Source: Synechococcus sp. Cruz-7E5 (lineage in GTDB: Bacteria; Cyanobacteriota; Cyanobacteriia; PCC-6307; Cyanobiaceae). Taken from it: DNA of 64,000 nt. The notes under the pieces were generated by a model. That model was not told the DNA's origin. It saw only the letters and a list, made by a program, of their open reading frames with translations, and made no database searches. This document shows positions 9,811-22,217 of the stretch, piece after piece. The DNA lies in assembly GCF_024345995.1 (NCBI RefSeq), contig NZ_JAGQCE010000004.1, positions 62,001 to 126,000 of the forward strand. Reading direction: 5' to 3'. Each line of letters starts with the position of its first letter. The stretch's first letter is position 1. The translations under genes were made by a program, and so were the position numbers.

Positions 9811-11492
9811 TGGGGACCTTGCGCCAACAGTGGCGTGCCCTGGCCCGTTCACTGCGGATCTGGTCGGCAGTACTGAGCCTTGTGGCGGGGCTCTGGTGGG
9901 ACGGAAAGGACTGGACCTATCCAGGTGGCGTCAGCGAGCAGCGGCGGCAGGAGCGGCAGCAGCGGCGCGCCCGCTGGCTCACGAATGAACTGATCAGCCT
10001 CGGCTCCGCCTTCATCAAGCTGGGCCAGCTGCTTTCGGCACGCCCGGATGTGTTGCCAGCGGGATATGTGGAGGAACTCGCCCATCTTCAGGACCGGGTG
10101 CCGGCCTTCCCCTTCGTCACGGTGCAGGCTCTTCTGGAGCAGGAACTGGGGGAGCGCTGCGCCGAGATCATCGATCTCGAGGAGCAGCCTCTCGGCTCCG
10201 CCAGCCTGGCCCAGGTGCACCGCGCCAGCCTGCGCAGTGGCCGCCAGGTGGTCTTCAAGATCCAGCGGCCGGGGCTGGAGCGGCTGTTCCGCCTCGATCT
10301 GGAGGTGATGCAGCAGGTGGCGGCGGTGATGCAGCGCCATCCGCGCTGGGGCGAGGGCCGCGACTGGGTGTCGATCGCCCAGGAGTGTCGCCGGGTGCTG
10401 TTGCGGGAGCTGGATTTCCGCCTCGAGGCCGAACACGCCGCCCGCTTCCGCCAGCAGTTCTTCGATGACGCCGGCATCCGCATCCCTTCTGTGATCTGGG
10501 AACTCAGCACCCGCCGGGTGCTCTGCCTCGATTTTTTGCCCGGCATCAAGATCACCGATCGCAGCGCCCTGGTGGAGGCAGGCATCGATCCGGCAGCAGT
10601 GGCCGAAAAGGGGGCGGCCAGCTACCTGCAGCAACTGGTGCGCTTCGGCTTCTTCCACGCCGATCCCCATCCCGGCAACCTGGCCGTGGCGGCTGATGGT
10701 GCCCTCATCTACTACGACTTCGGAATGATGGGGCAGATCTCCCAGCGTCTGCGCAGCCGGCTGGGCCGCATGGTGCGGGCCGCGGCGGCACGGGATGCCT
10801 CGGCCCTGGTGGTGGAACTGCAGGGGGCCGGAGTGATCGCGGCCGGCATCGATCCCGGCCCGGTGCGACGGCTGGTGCGGGTGATGCTCACTGAAGCGCT
10901 CACGCCGCCGTTTTCCGCCAACATCCTCGAGAAGCTCTCCGGTGACCTCTACGACCTGGTCTATGGCCAGCCGTTCCGGCTGCCATCTGAGCTGATCTTC
11001 GTGATGCGAGCCCTCTCCACCTTCGAGGGCGTCGGCCGCAGCCTCGATCCCGGCTTTAGTCTTGTTTCGATTGCCCGCCCCTACCTGCTGCCCCTGATGA
11101 CCGCCAGCGGGAACGGACCGAATGATTTTCTAGGTGAACTCGGGCGCCAGGCCGGCGACCTCGGCAGCCGCGCGCTCGGCATCCCTCGACGGCTGGACGA
11201 CAGCCTCGCCCGGATCGAGCAGGGTGATCTTCAGGTGCAGATCCGTGCCGGTGAGACCGACCGCCTGCTGCGGCGTCTGGCGCTGGCCCAACAGGTCTCC
11301 GGCCAGTCCTTCCTGCTCGGCGGCCTCGCCGTGGCGGCGGCGCTCCTGGCCTCCGGCCCGATCCCGGCTCTTGTGGCCGTGCCGCTGGTGCTGGCCGCAC
11401 CGGTGGCGTTGAGCTGGCTGAAGCTGCAGGGGCGGCTGCGCCGCGACGCACGGCTGGAGAAGCTGCCCGGAACCAGCGGAGGGGGCAGCTGA
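9810..11492 (+). CDS. ABC1/AarF/UbiB-family atypical protein kinase
   Basis: Member of the ABC1 (UbiB/COQ8) atypical kinase family, linked in other organisms to isoprenoid-quinone synthesis; in cyanobacteria several paralogues exist with roles in prenyl lipids. The 560-residue product has the family hallmarks in order: KxGQ motif (FIKLGQLLSARPDVLP), Ala-rich nucleotide loop (LGSASLAQVHRA), the catalytic-loop motif FFHADPHPGNL, metal motif YYDFGMMG, and a C-terminal pair of hydrophobic helices (about residues 500-550) that would anchor it in a membrane. Start is the ATG at 9810, coupled to the preceding gene. An upstream in-frame extension to 9723 overlaps that gene and is rejected. Confidence 0.92.
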   Translation: MGTLRQQWRALARSLRIWSAVLSLVAGLWWDGKDWTYPGGVSEQRRQERQQRRARWLTNELISLGSAFIKLGQLLSARPDVLPAGYVEELAHLQDRVPAFPFVTVQALLEQELGERCAEIIDLEEQPLGSASLAQVHRASLRSGRQVVFKIQRPGLERLFRLDLEVMQQVAAVMQRHPRWGEGRDWVSIAQECRRVLLRELDFRLEAEHAARFRQQFFDDAGIRIPSVIWELSTRRVLCLDFLPGIKITDRSALVEAGIDPAAVAEKGAASYLQQLVRFGFFHADPHPGNLAVAADGALIYYDFGMMGQISQRLRSRLGRMVRAAAARDASALVVELQGAGVIAAGIDPGPVRRLVRVMLTEALTPPFSANILEKLSGDLYDLVYGQPFRLPSELIFVMRALSTFEGVGRSLDPGFSLVSIARPYLLPLMTASGNGPNDFLGELGRQAGDLGSRALGIPRRLDDSLARIEQGDLQVQIRAGETDRLLRRLALAQQVSGQSFLLGGLAVAAALLASGPIPALVAVPLVLAAPVALSWLKLQGRLRRDARLEKLPGTSGGGS

Positions 11493-11540
11493 TCAGTTGA
11501 GCGTCCCCTTGGGGGTGAGCTGGTCGATCACCTGAGTCCC

Positions 11541-12677
11541 ATGCCGTCGCGCCGTCAGTTCCTGCTTGGATCCACGGCGCTGGCCGGCTCCGTCCTGGCC
11601 GGGGCCTGGAGACCCGTCGCTGCGGCCCCCACAGCGGAAGGATCGTTCCTCCCCGCCGACTTCACCGTTGCGGTGCCGGACCTCGCCCCCGAGCGCATCG
11701 TGCGGCGGCTGGTGGGTCTGAGACCCTTCCGGCCCATGGGTGTCCGGCTCGAGGCGGAAGCGATCGGCCGCACCACGCTGATCCACCACTACGGCCACGG
11801 TGGCTCCGGCGTCACCCTTTCCTGGGGGACGGCCCGGCAGGCGGTGGACCTGGCGCTGGCGGCACCAGGCCGCGGGGCGGTTGCAGTGCTCGGCGGCGGC
11901 GCGGTGGGCCTGGCGACCGCTTGGCTGCTGCGGGAGCGGGGCCGCCCGGTGCGGCTGTACGCCGATCGCTTCTCCCCGCACACCACCTCGGATGTGGCGG
12001 CGGCGCGCTGGTTCCCCTCCCAGCTGGTCGACCCCGCCTTCCGCTCACCCGAGCTCGATGCCAGCCTGCGGCAGGCGTTGCTGTTCTCGCATCAGCGCTT
12101 CCGCCGCCTGGTCGGCAGAGGCTATGGCGTGGCGCTCCTCCCTCACCTCCGCCTGGGCTCACAGCCGCCCTCACCCGGCTGGGCCGACACGTTGCTGGCC
12201 GATCTGATCCCGCCACCCCAGGATGTCTCAGATCGTGGCCTGCCCTTTCAGGCGGCCTGGGTGGGGGCCACGCCTGGGCTGCTGATCGACATGCCTCAGT
12301 ACCTGCTGGCGATGCAGCGTGATCTGCGGCGCCTGGGCGTAGAGCTGGTGCAGCGGCGCTTCGAGGCGCCAGGCGAGATCGCTGTGCTGCCGGAGTCCGT
12401 GGTGGTGAACTGCACCGGGCTCGGCAGCGCCGCCCTGTTCGGTGATAACGAGCTGGTGCCCGTCAAGGGTCAGCTGACCATGCTTCCCCCCGATCCGCGC
12501 CTGCGCTACACGCTCTCAGCTGGCTCCCTCTACCTGCATCCCCGCTCCGAGGGACTTCTGCTGGGGGGGACGTACGTCCATGGCGACCCAACGACCACGT
12601 TCGACTCCGAAGCGGAAACGGAGATCCTCAAGGGTTTCGCGGAGCTCTATGCCATGCCGGGTTCGGCGTTGGGCTGA
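11541..12677 (+). CDS. Tat-exported D-amino-acid-oxidase-like flavoprotein with circularly permuted domain order
   Basis: Predicted FAD-dependent amine/amino-acid oxidoreductase acting outside the cytoplasm. Residues 1-28 are a twin-arginine signal (SRRQFLLGSTALAG, ending Ala-Ala-Ala). What follows is unusual: motifs that close a normal D-amino-acid oxidase (GLRPFRP at 59-65, HHYGHGGSGVTLSWGTA at 82-98) come first. Next come the Rossmann loop VAVLGGGAVGLATAWLL (114-130) and YADRFSPHTTSDVAA (140-154), which normally open the protein. The chain ends at LLLGGTYVHGD plus a short helix, just where a normal protein would enter GLRP. FAD-binding pieces are all present, so it should be active. I believe bacterial homologues with this order exist, but I know of no functional study. 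Confidence 0.82.
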   Translation: MPSRRQFLLGSTALAGSVLAGAWRPVAAAPTAEGSFLPADFTVAVPDLAPERIVRRLVGLRPFRPMGVRLEAEAIGRTTLIHHYGHGGSGVTLSWGTARQAVDLALAAPGRGAVAVLGGGAVGLATAWLLRERGRPVRLYADRFSPHTTSDVAAARWFPSQLVDPAFRSPELDASLRQALLFSHQRFRRLVGRGYGVALLPHLRLGSQPPSPGWADTLLADLIPPPQDVSDRGLPFQAAWVGATPGLLIDMPQYLLAMQRDLRRLGVELVQRRFEAPGEIAVLPESVVVNCTGLGSAALFGDNELVPVKGQLTMLPPDPRLRYTLSAGSLYLHPRSEGLLLGGTYVHGDPTTTFDSEAETEILKGFAELYAMPGSALG

Positions 12678-12691
12678 TGCTGGTGACGCCG

Positions 12692-13798
12692 TCAGAAGAA
12701 GAACTTCACACCGGCTTCCACGCCATTCTGATTGATGCTGTACGCATTTTCGGGGGTCTGATCATTGCTTCCCCCCAGGTGCAGATAGCGCCACGACAGG
12801 TTGAGCTGGGTGGAGTTGCCGATGGCATAGCCGAGGCCGGCCTGGGCGTTCCATGAGTAGTCATCGGAGTTGTTCACGCCGAAGCCGCCGACATCGGCAC
12901 GGGCGAAGAGCCTCAGGCGGGGAGAGAGAAACACCATGGCCTGGGTCCCCACCAGGGGCTGGGCCACGGTGCTCCTGAACGACTGCTGCCGCTGCAGATT
13001 CAAGCCCTGCAACGTCCGTGACTTCTCCAGGCTCGGCCCCTTGAACGTCAGGGTTCCGCCAGATGCCTGGCTCTGAACCTCCAGGTCGTATTGCATGTCG
13101 ACGAACCGCACCCCGGCATAGGGAATAATCGTGAAACTGCCGGAGCGTGCCACGGCCGATTCGCGCTCTCCGAAGCGATAGCGCAGGGCCAGGTCATAGA
13201 TCCCCTGGATATTTCCGATACTGGCCTCGATGCTGCGCTGGCCGTCAGGAGTGAAGGTGAGGCTGCGCTCGCCAAGGGGGCCTTCGATGGAGCGTGTCCT
13301 GATCTCCTTGAGCTTTCCCTCTTCTCCCTTGACGGAGACATAGCTGATATCGGTGAGGAGTCCGAGCCGGCCGTACTCGACGCTGCCCCGGAAGTAGGCC
13401 GCGGACGTCAGGGGTCTGAGCACCTGGCCGAGGTCCAGATCCAGGTCGGTTGTGAAGCCTCGGACGGTGGTGGTCCCAGAAGTGCGCAGCGGCGCGAAGC
13501 CGTAGAGCTCCAAGGTGGCGGCCCAGGGCGACGGCGCTGGCTGGGCTTCGCTGGCGCCCGGCTCAACGGAGGCGGGTTCAACCTGGGTTGATTCGTTCTG
13601 GACTGGTTCAGCCTGAGCGGTCTCCCGCAGGATCGGCCCCATCAGGGAGGGCTCCGCTGAAGGCGGTTCGGCGGCCCTGGCAGCACAGGGTTCCAGGGAA
13701 ATGGTCGAAGCCAGGAGGCCAGTCAGCAAACTGCTGCTGATCGGCAGGACCCGGGCCCATGAACGGCGTTCTGGAGAAGAATGAAGGAACCAGGCCAC
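12692..13798 (-). CDS. Outer-membrane beta-barrel protein (hypothetical porin/opacity-like)
   Basis: Probable outer-membrane barrel of about 370 residues. From a GTG at 13798 the chain begins with a signal-like segment (ISSSLLTGLLASTISLEP then ARAAE). A Glu/Pro/Ala/Gln-rich low-complexity spacer follows, then about 250 residues of alternating polar/hydrophobic strands (LELYGFAPLRTSG, GSFTIIPYAGVRFVDMQYDL, LRLFARADVGGFGVN, AQAGLGYAIGNSTQLNLSWRYLHLGG). It ends in Phe (GVEAGVKFFF), as expected for an outer-membrane insertion signal. The start is uncertain: an ATG at 13852 is also in frame, while longer extensions to 14092 run into the AraC fragment and are unlikely. Function unknown; it is 14 bases from the convergent oxidase gene. 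Confidence 0.72.
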   Translation of the reverse strand: MAWFLHSSPERRSWARVLPISSSLLTGLLASTISLEPCAARAAEPPSAEPSLMGPILRETAQAEPVQNESTQVEPASVEPGASEAQPAPSPWAATLELYGFAPLRTSGTTTVRGFTTDLDLDLGQVLRPLTSAAYFRGSVEYGRLGLLTDISYVSVKGEEGKLKEIRTRSIEGPLGERSLTFTPDGQRSIEASIGNIQGIYDLALRYRFGERESAVARSGSFTIIPYAGVRFVDMQYDLEVQSQASGGTLTFKGPSLEKSRTLQGLNLQRQQSFRSTVAQPLVGTQAMVFLSPRLRLFARADVGGFGVNNSDDYSWNAQAGLGYAIGNSTQLNLSWRYLHLGGSNDQTPENAYSINQNGVEAGVKFFF

Positions 13799-13964
13799 GT
13801 GATCAAGACAAGAATTGAACCCAACCCATTCGCGAGCGCCAGCCGGCGGCATCGAACAAGGTAGGGAAACTATTCCATACCATCTCAATTCCTGCCTCGC
13901 TCCGGTTGGAGATTGCGGTCTGCCTGTACACCTGTGCCAACGCGGCAATCCGTTGGCAGTCTGC

Positions 13965-14279
13965 TCAGTCCGGTGAACGCCCCAGGCGCAACACACCCGA
14001 GGGCAGCACCCCGTAGCGACGCCTAAACCCCATGGCGAAGCCGGAGAGATCAGCGAAGCCGTGGCGGCGGGCGATCGACGCCACCGTGTCATCCGCTTCA
14101 GGATGGAGCAGGGCCTGCCGGGCCGCTTCGAGGCGCTGAGCCTTGAGCCATTGCATCGGGCTGCAGCCGAACCTCTCCTGGAACAGGATCTGAAGATTGC
14201 GGCGGGAGTAGGCGCTGCGCAGTTCCATCTGGGTGAGGGTGATCGGGCTGTGCAGATGGGCCCTCATCCACTCCAGCAA
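13965..14279 (-). CDS. AraC-family DNA-binding domain only (truncated regulator, probable remnant)
   Basis: About 104 residues match the double helix-turn-helix region of AraC/XylS regulators: LLEWMRAHLHSPITLTQ, YSRRNLQILFQERFGCSPMQW, RLEAARQALLHP, then VASIARRHGFADLSGF and the closing FRRRYGVLPSG. A full regulator would need about 200 more residues at the N-terminus. The frame stays open upstream only to about 14363, where a TGA closes it, and no ATG or GTG start with a ribosome site is visible (TTG at 14279, CTG further up). It is therefore either a short stand-alone DNA-binding protein or the 3' remnant of a decayed gene; I favour a remnant. It lies between the barrel protein and the dehydrogenase-like gene. 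Confidence 0.65.
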   Translation of the reverse strand: MLEWMRAHLHSPITLTQMELRSAYSRRNLQILFQERFGCSPMQWLKAQRLEAARQALLHPEADDTVASIARRHGFADLSGFAMGFRRRYGVLPSGVLRLGRSPD

Positions 14280-14499
14280 GTCGGTGAACGCCTGCTCCCG
14301 CGGCTGGGGAACCGGGCGGAGGGGGCGGTGAACGGCCGCAGGATGCGGCAGGAACGGTCATGGCTGGCCTTGGTTCCGGACCGTGGCAGATCCCTGCGGT
14401 AGAAAAGCAGCGACGGCCGTCCCACCGGCGCGTCTTCCCCCTTGAAGGGTCCTCCGACCTCGGGGACGCCGCATTCCCGAGACCCCGGACCCGACCACG

Positions 14500-15816
14500 A
14501 TGGACCCGATCACGATCGCCTTCTTCGGCCTCGGTGCCGTTGGTTCCTCGATGCTGATCTGTCTGGCCGAACTGGCCGAACGCGACGGCGTTCCGCTGCG
14601 CTTCGTCGTGGTGGTGCTCGATCCCGATCTGGCCCGGGATGCGCTCTGCCATGCCGAGCGCCTGTTCGATCGCATCGATTTCGTCGGCGTCGTCGACTTC
14701 GCTCCGCTGCTCGCGGCCGATGCTGAACCGCCCGCGTCCTTGATCGGAACACAGGTACTGATCAATGCGGCCCACCCCGCCTTCAACCAGCCGCTGTTGG
14801 CACTCGGACTTCGCCTGGGGGCACACCTGGTGGACCTCGCCTCCGACATGTACGACGCCGAGACCGAGCGCAGCCTCACCTTCGCCCAGTACCAGGCCGA
14901 TGCCGATCTCCGTGCGCGTGGCCTGACGGCCCTGATCAACCTAGGCATTTCTCCGGGCGTAACCAATTTCCTGATCGGTCAGCGCCTGGTGGAGCTGTGC
15001 GCGGCCCGTCGTCGCGACCTGGAGATCGAGAGCGTCGATCTCTATCTGCTTGAGGACATCGACTCCGACGAGGTGGTGTTCTCCTGGTCGCCGCTGGTGG
15101 CGCTCGAGGAACTGGCCCAGCAGCCGCGCCAGATCCGTGATGGCCGGCTGCAGATCCTGGAACCCTTCAAGGACCCGCGCGATTACACCTTTCCCAACGA
15201 AAGCAAGCCCGTTCGCCAGTACCCCCTCTACCAGGAGGAGCTGCTGTCGCTGCATCGCTCCTTCCCAGAGATCCAGTCGATCGGCATCTACACCGGTGGC
15301 TCAGAGGTTGAGCTGGTGAAGGCCCTCTTCCAGCTCAACCTGCTCTCGAAGCGCACATTGCCGCAGCAGAGTGAGCTGACGGTGGAGGCAATGGTGAGGG
15401 CCATTCTGCCGGGGATGAACAAGCCACGCCGGATCGAGGATTACCTGCGCAATGGTGTCATCCGCCGCGCCCATTTTGCGGCTGCCGCCGAAATCCGAGT
15501 CACCGAGACGGTTCGCAACGAGCGTCAGACCGTGATCGAGACGGTGGGGCTCAGCTATCTGCGCTACCACGGGCTGCTCAACAGCCCCTATGCCGGCGCC
15601 ACCTACATCGCCTACCCCACTGCGGTGGGGGCGGCGATCCTGACCTGGCACGCGCTGGCCTTCCTGCGCGAGGACGGTGGAGAGCTGCCTGGGGTGATCA
15701 CCGGTGAAGACCTGGCCCGCCAGCTGCCGCGTCCGCGAGCAGAAGCCATCCGCCGAGATCTGGTGGGCTGGGACATCGACCTGTTCTCCAGCGTCAGGGA
15801 TGCCACCCCCGTCTGA
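14500..15816 (+). CDS. Saccharopine-dehydrogenase-like NAD(P)-binding oxidoreductase
   Basis: Predicted cytosolic NAD(P)-dependent oxidoreductase of the saccharopine dehydrogenase / carboxynorspermidine synthase superfamily; exact substrate unknown. The 438-residue product has an N-terminal Rossmann fold (IAFFGLGAVGSSMLICLAEL) and a second nucleotide-domain element (VLINAAHPAFNQPLLALGL). The conserved turn SPGVTNFLIG follows, then a central alpha/beta domain and a return to Rossmann-like sequence at the C-terminus (SPYAGATYIAYPTAVGAAIL). ATG at 14500; the 220 bases upstream separate it from the AraC fragment. Family members make polyamines or lysine intermediates, but no partner gene here points to either. 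Confidence 0.75.
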   Translation: MDPITIAFFGLGAVGSSMLICLAELAERDGVPLRFVVVVLDPDLARDALCHAERLFDRIDFVGVVDFAPLLAADAEPPASLIGTQVLINAAHPAFNQPLLALGLRLGAHLVDLASDMYDAETERSLTFAQYQADADLRARGLTALINLGISPGVTNFLIGQRLVELCAARRRDLEIESVDLYLLEDIDSDEVVFSWSPLVALEELAQQPRQIRDGRLQILEPFKDPRDYTFPNESKPVRQYPLYQEELLSLHRSFPEIQSIGIYTGGSEVELVKALFQLNLLSKRTLPQQSELTVEAMVRAILPGMNKPRRIEDYLRNGVIRRAHFAAAAEIRVTETVRNERQTVIETVGLSYLRYHGLLNSPYAGATYIAYPTAVGAAILTWHALAFLREDGGELPGVITGEDLARQLPRPRAEAIRRDLVGWDIDLFSSVRDATPV

Positions 15817-15849
15817 GCCTGAGGGGGGCCGAGGCCGAGCCGGCCGCTT

Positions 15850-16329
15850 TCAATTGCAGCCCTGGACGGAGATCCGATAGCTGAACCCCACTGCTCCAGG
15901 TTGGCTGGAGGAGCCGATCCTGAAGTTCATCTGGCTGGTGCGCTTGCCCGGCACGGAGGCGAAGGGGCCCCACATCCGTCCGGTGCCCTGGGGGGGCGTG
16001 ATCGTTTCGTTGAACAGCTGCAGGCTCGTCCCGTCGGTGAAACGCATGAACCCCTGCACCGGATAACTGGCCTGGTCGGTGGAGGTGGCCGTGAAGAAGA
16101 AGCGGTAGCTGGTGAAGGGCTGATCGACGATGAAATCGGTGTTCCAGTTGTTGCGCCCCAGCAGTCGTCCTCGCCCGATCCGTTTGCTCACCACCGGCTC
16201 GGAGCCACCGATGGGCATCAGGAACGTGCATGTGGGAGTGGGCTGGGCCAGCGATGGTCCACCAGCCATCACACCGATCGTCAGAACTGCCAGGGCATGG
16301 GTCAGACGCGCCGGAGTGGAAGGGATCAC
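15850..16329 (-). CDS. Small secreted hypothetical protein
   Basis: Function unknown. The 159-residue product begins with a clear signal peptide (residues 1-28: ALAVLTIGVMAGGPSLAQ), leaving a mature protein of about 130 residues. This is rich in Phe, Thr, Ser and Gly with likely beta strands (YRFFFTATSTDQASYPVQGF, VGFSYRISVQGC). Cysteines near the two ends of the mature chain (PTCTF and the penultimate residue) could form one disulfide. ATG start at 16329. It follows eno by 64 bases in the same direction and converges on the dehydrogenase-like gene. No recognised domain. Confidence 0.72.
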   Translation of the reverse strand: MIPSTPARLTHALAVLTIGVMAGGPSLAQPTPTCTFLMPIGGSEPVVSKRIGRGRLLGRNNWNTDFIVDQPFTSYRFFFTATSTDQASYPVQGFMRFTDGTSLQLFNETITPPQGTGRMWGPFASVPGKRTSQMNFRIGSSSQPGAVGFSYRISVQGCN

Positions 16330-16393
16330 CAGTCAGCCAACAAGGATGGCGGCGATGGTACCGCCTAGGAATCAACCAGCGAGGAGTGGCTGC

Positions 16394-17704
<1,311 letters not shown>

Positions 17705-17755
17705 TCAGGGCTTGCGGCGATCCTATGGGCCGCCCCGGGGCGCTCCGATGTGACG

Positions 17756-17767
17756 GTCGGTACCGAC
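17756..17767. promoter_or_regulatory. 12-bp perfect palindrome in the eno-gloA divergent gap
   Basis: GTCGGTACCGAC reads the same on both strands and lies between the divergent eno and gloA starts. Such a short dyad could be an operator for a dimeric regulator or chance in GC-rich DNA. No promoter hexamers could be assigned with confidence around it. Confidence 0.3.
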
Positions 17768-17828
17768 GGACCAGCCGTTTGGGTCGGCCCTGCCGCCAGA
17801 GTTGACTGGATCTGCCCTCCCGAACACG

Positions 17829-18236
17829 ATGCGCCTGCTGCACACCATGCTCCGCGTGGGCGATCTGGAGCGGTCGATCACCTTCTATACCGAGGTGCTG
17901 GGGATGCGTCTGCTGCGCCGCAAGGATTATCCCGCCGGCCGCTACACCCTGGCGTTTGTGGGCTACGGCGACGAGAGCGACTCCACCGTGCTGGAACTCA
18001 CCCACAACTGGGACATCGAGCGCTATGAGCTGGGCGAGGGCTACGGCCACATGGCCCTCGGCGTCGATGACATCCACGGCACCTGCGCCGCCATTGCCGC
18101 CAAGGGAGGGCGGATTGTGCGGGAGCCGGGCCCGAAGAAGCACGGCAGCACCGTGATCGCCTTCGTCGAGGATCCAGACGGCTACAAGGTCGAGCTGATT
18201 CAGTTGTCGTCCAGCCCCGAGCGGAGCCCTGCCTGA
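17829..18236 (+). CDS. gloA: Lactoylglutathione lyase (glyoxalase I)
   Basis: Isomerises the methylglyoxal-glutathione hemithioacetal to S-lactoylglutathione, detoxifying methylglyoxal. The 135-residue product is the compact bacterial form, with the four metal ligands all present: His5, Glu56 (VLELTHNW), His74 (YGHMALGV) and Glu122 (YKVELIQL). The ATG at 17829 starts exactly at the conserved [10 protein letters not shown]. Six bases before it there is no strong ribosome site, and an in-frame GTG further up (17802) would add nine unrelated residues. clpB2 follows in the same direction after 54 bases. Confidence 0.95.
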   Translation: MRLLHTMLRVGDLERSITFYTEVLGMRLLRRKDYPAGRYTLAFVGYGDESDSTVLELTHNWDIERYELGEGYGHMALGVDDIHGTCAAIAAKGGRIVREPGPKKHGSTVIAFVEDPDGYKVELIQLSSSPERSPA

Positions 18237-18290
18237 ACGCCAGCGGCGCATGAAGATGGGTTGACCTGAGTCCGATGGCCTCGCGGTCCG

Positions 18291-21146
<2,856 letters not shown>

Positions 21147-21214
21147 GGGTTGAAAGGGTGTCCGGTAGGGTGTTCGTTTGCCGGTTCGCCTTGCCGTCCG
21201 GTGCGCCCGCGCCC

Positions 21215-21463
21215 GTGGATTCTCCCAGCCGCACTAACGCCCCCGACGACATCGCTGAGCCGGAGACCAAGCCTGCCCAGCCCACTGGTGTCGGTGGATT
21301 CGTCTCCTCCACCCTGGAGGAGTTGCGCAAGGTGGTCTGGCCCAGTCGTCAGCAGCTCTTCAGCGAGTCGGTGGCGGTGATCCTGATGGTGAGTCTCTCG
21401 GCCGCCACCATCGCCGCCGTCGATCGCTTCTACAGCTGGGCCTCCAGCCAGGTCTTCCCCTGA
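21215..21463 (+). CDS. secE: Preprotein translocase subunit SecE
   Basis: Small essential subunit of the SecYEG channel in the cytoplasmic/thylakoid membrane. From the GTG at 21215 the product is 82 residues: an acidic/Pro-rich N-terminal tail, the conserved amphipathic helix STLEELRKVVWPSRQQLFSES, and one membrane helix (VILMVSLSAATIAAVDRFYSW). A GTG at 21158 would add 19 residues and is the alternative start. It precedes nusG, the standard bacterial pairing. A GC-rich hairpin begins in its stop codon. Confidence 0.93.
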   Translation: MDSPSRTNAPDDIAEPETKPAQPTGVGGFVSSTLEELRKVVWPSRQQLFSESVAVILMVSLSAATIAAVDRFYSWASSQVFP

Positions 21464-21480
21464 GGAGCCGGTGGCTCCTC
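21462..21480 (+). promoter_or_regulatory. GC-rich hairpin at the secE stop codon
   Basis: An 8-bp perfect stem (GAGGAGCC / GGCTCCTC) with a GGT loop starts inside the secE TGA. It is followed by a pyrimidine run but no true T-tract. It may be an attenuator, an RNA-processing site or a stability element between secE and nusG; a full terminator is unlikely since nusG would then need its own promoter in 40 bases. Confidence 0.4.
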
Positions 21481-21526
21481 CTCTCTCCCGGTCCCGTTCC
21501 TTCTGAGCACCCACTCCTCCGTCCCC

Positions 21527-22210
21527 GTGTCCGAAGCCGATCTCGTCACTGCCGCCAGCCTCGACGGCGCCCCTGAGGACGCCGCCAGCCTTGACGGGCC
21601 CGCCCTTGAAGCTCCCCCCCCGGCGGCCGAGCGCGAAGGCAAGCCGATGGTGGCCCGCTGGTATGCGGTGCAGGTGGCCTCCAGCTGTGAGAAGAAGGTG
21701 AAGGCCACCCTGGAGCAACGTGCCATCACGCTGGGGGTCGACAGCCGCATTCTCGAGATAGAGATTCCCCAGACCCCGGCGGTGAAGCTCAAGAAGGACG
21801 GCAGCCGCCAGGCCGCCGAGGAAAAGGTCTTCCCCGGCTACGTGCTGGTGCGGATGATGCTCGATGAAGACACGATGATGGCGGTGCGGAGCACCCCCAA
21901 CGTGATCAACTTCGTGGGCCAGGAGGAGCGTCGCTCCACCGGCCGGGCCCGTGGTCACATCAAGCCCAGGCCCCTCACCCGCCAGGAAGTCGATCGGATC
22001 TTCAAGCGCGCCGCCGAGAAGAAGCCCGTCGTCAAGGTCGATCTGGCCGAAGGCGATCAGATTCTGGTTACGGCGGGTCCCTTCAAGGACTTCCAGGGCG
22101 AGGTGATCGAGGTCTCCGGCGAGCGCAGCAAGCTCAAGGCCCTGCTCTCGATCTTTGGCCGGGAAACCCCGGTGGAACTCGAGTTCGCCCAGATCAGCAA
22201 GCAAAGCTGA
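21527..22210 (+). CDS. nusG: Transcription termination/antitermination factor NusG
   Basis: Binds RNA polymerase, regulates elongation, pausing and termination, and couples to the ribosome. The 227-residue product has an acidic/Ala-rich N-terminal tail of about 40 residues, then the NGN domain (RWYAVQVASSCEKKVK, VFPGYVLVRM, STPNVINFVG) and a KOW domain (EGDQILVTAGPFKDFQGEV). The GTG at 21527 (cccGTGtccgaa) is the annotated-type start; an ATG at residue 41 just before the NGN domain would be a shorter alternative. It is followed by a hairpin-rich leader and rplK. Confidence 0.95.
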   Translation: MSEADLVTAASLDGAPEDAASLDGPALEAPPPAAEREGKPMVARWYAVQVASSCEKKVKATLEQRAITLGVDSRILEIEIPQTPAVKLKKDGSRQAAEEKVFPGYVLVRMMLDEDTMMAVRSTPNVINFVGQEERRSTGRARGHIKPRPLTRQEVDRIFKRAAEKKPVVKVDLAEGDQILVTAGPFKDFQGEVIEVSGERSKLKALLSIFGRETPVELEFAQISKQS

Positions 22211-22217
22211 TCGCCAC

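Noticed and set aside
12692..14092. N-terminal extension of the outer-membrane barrel gene to 14092
   Set aside because: The added residues are Cys/Trp/Arg-rich nonsense running antisense and over the AraC fragment; a signal peptide starts near 13798.
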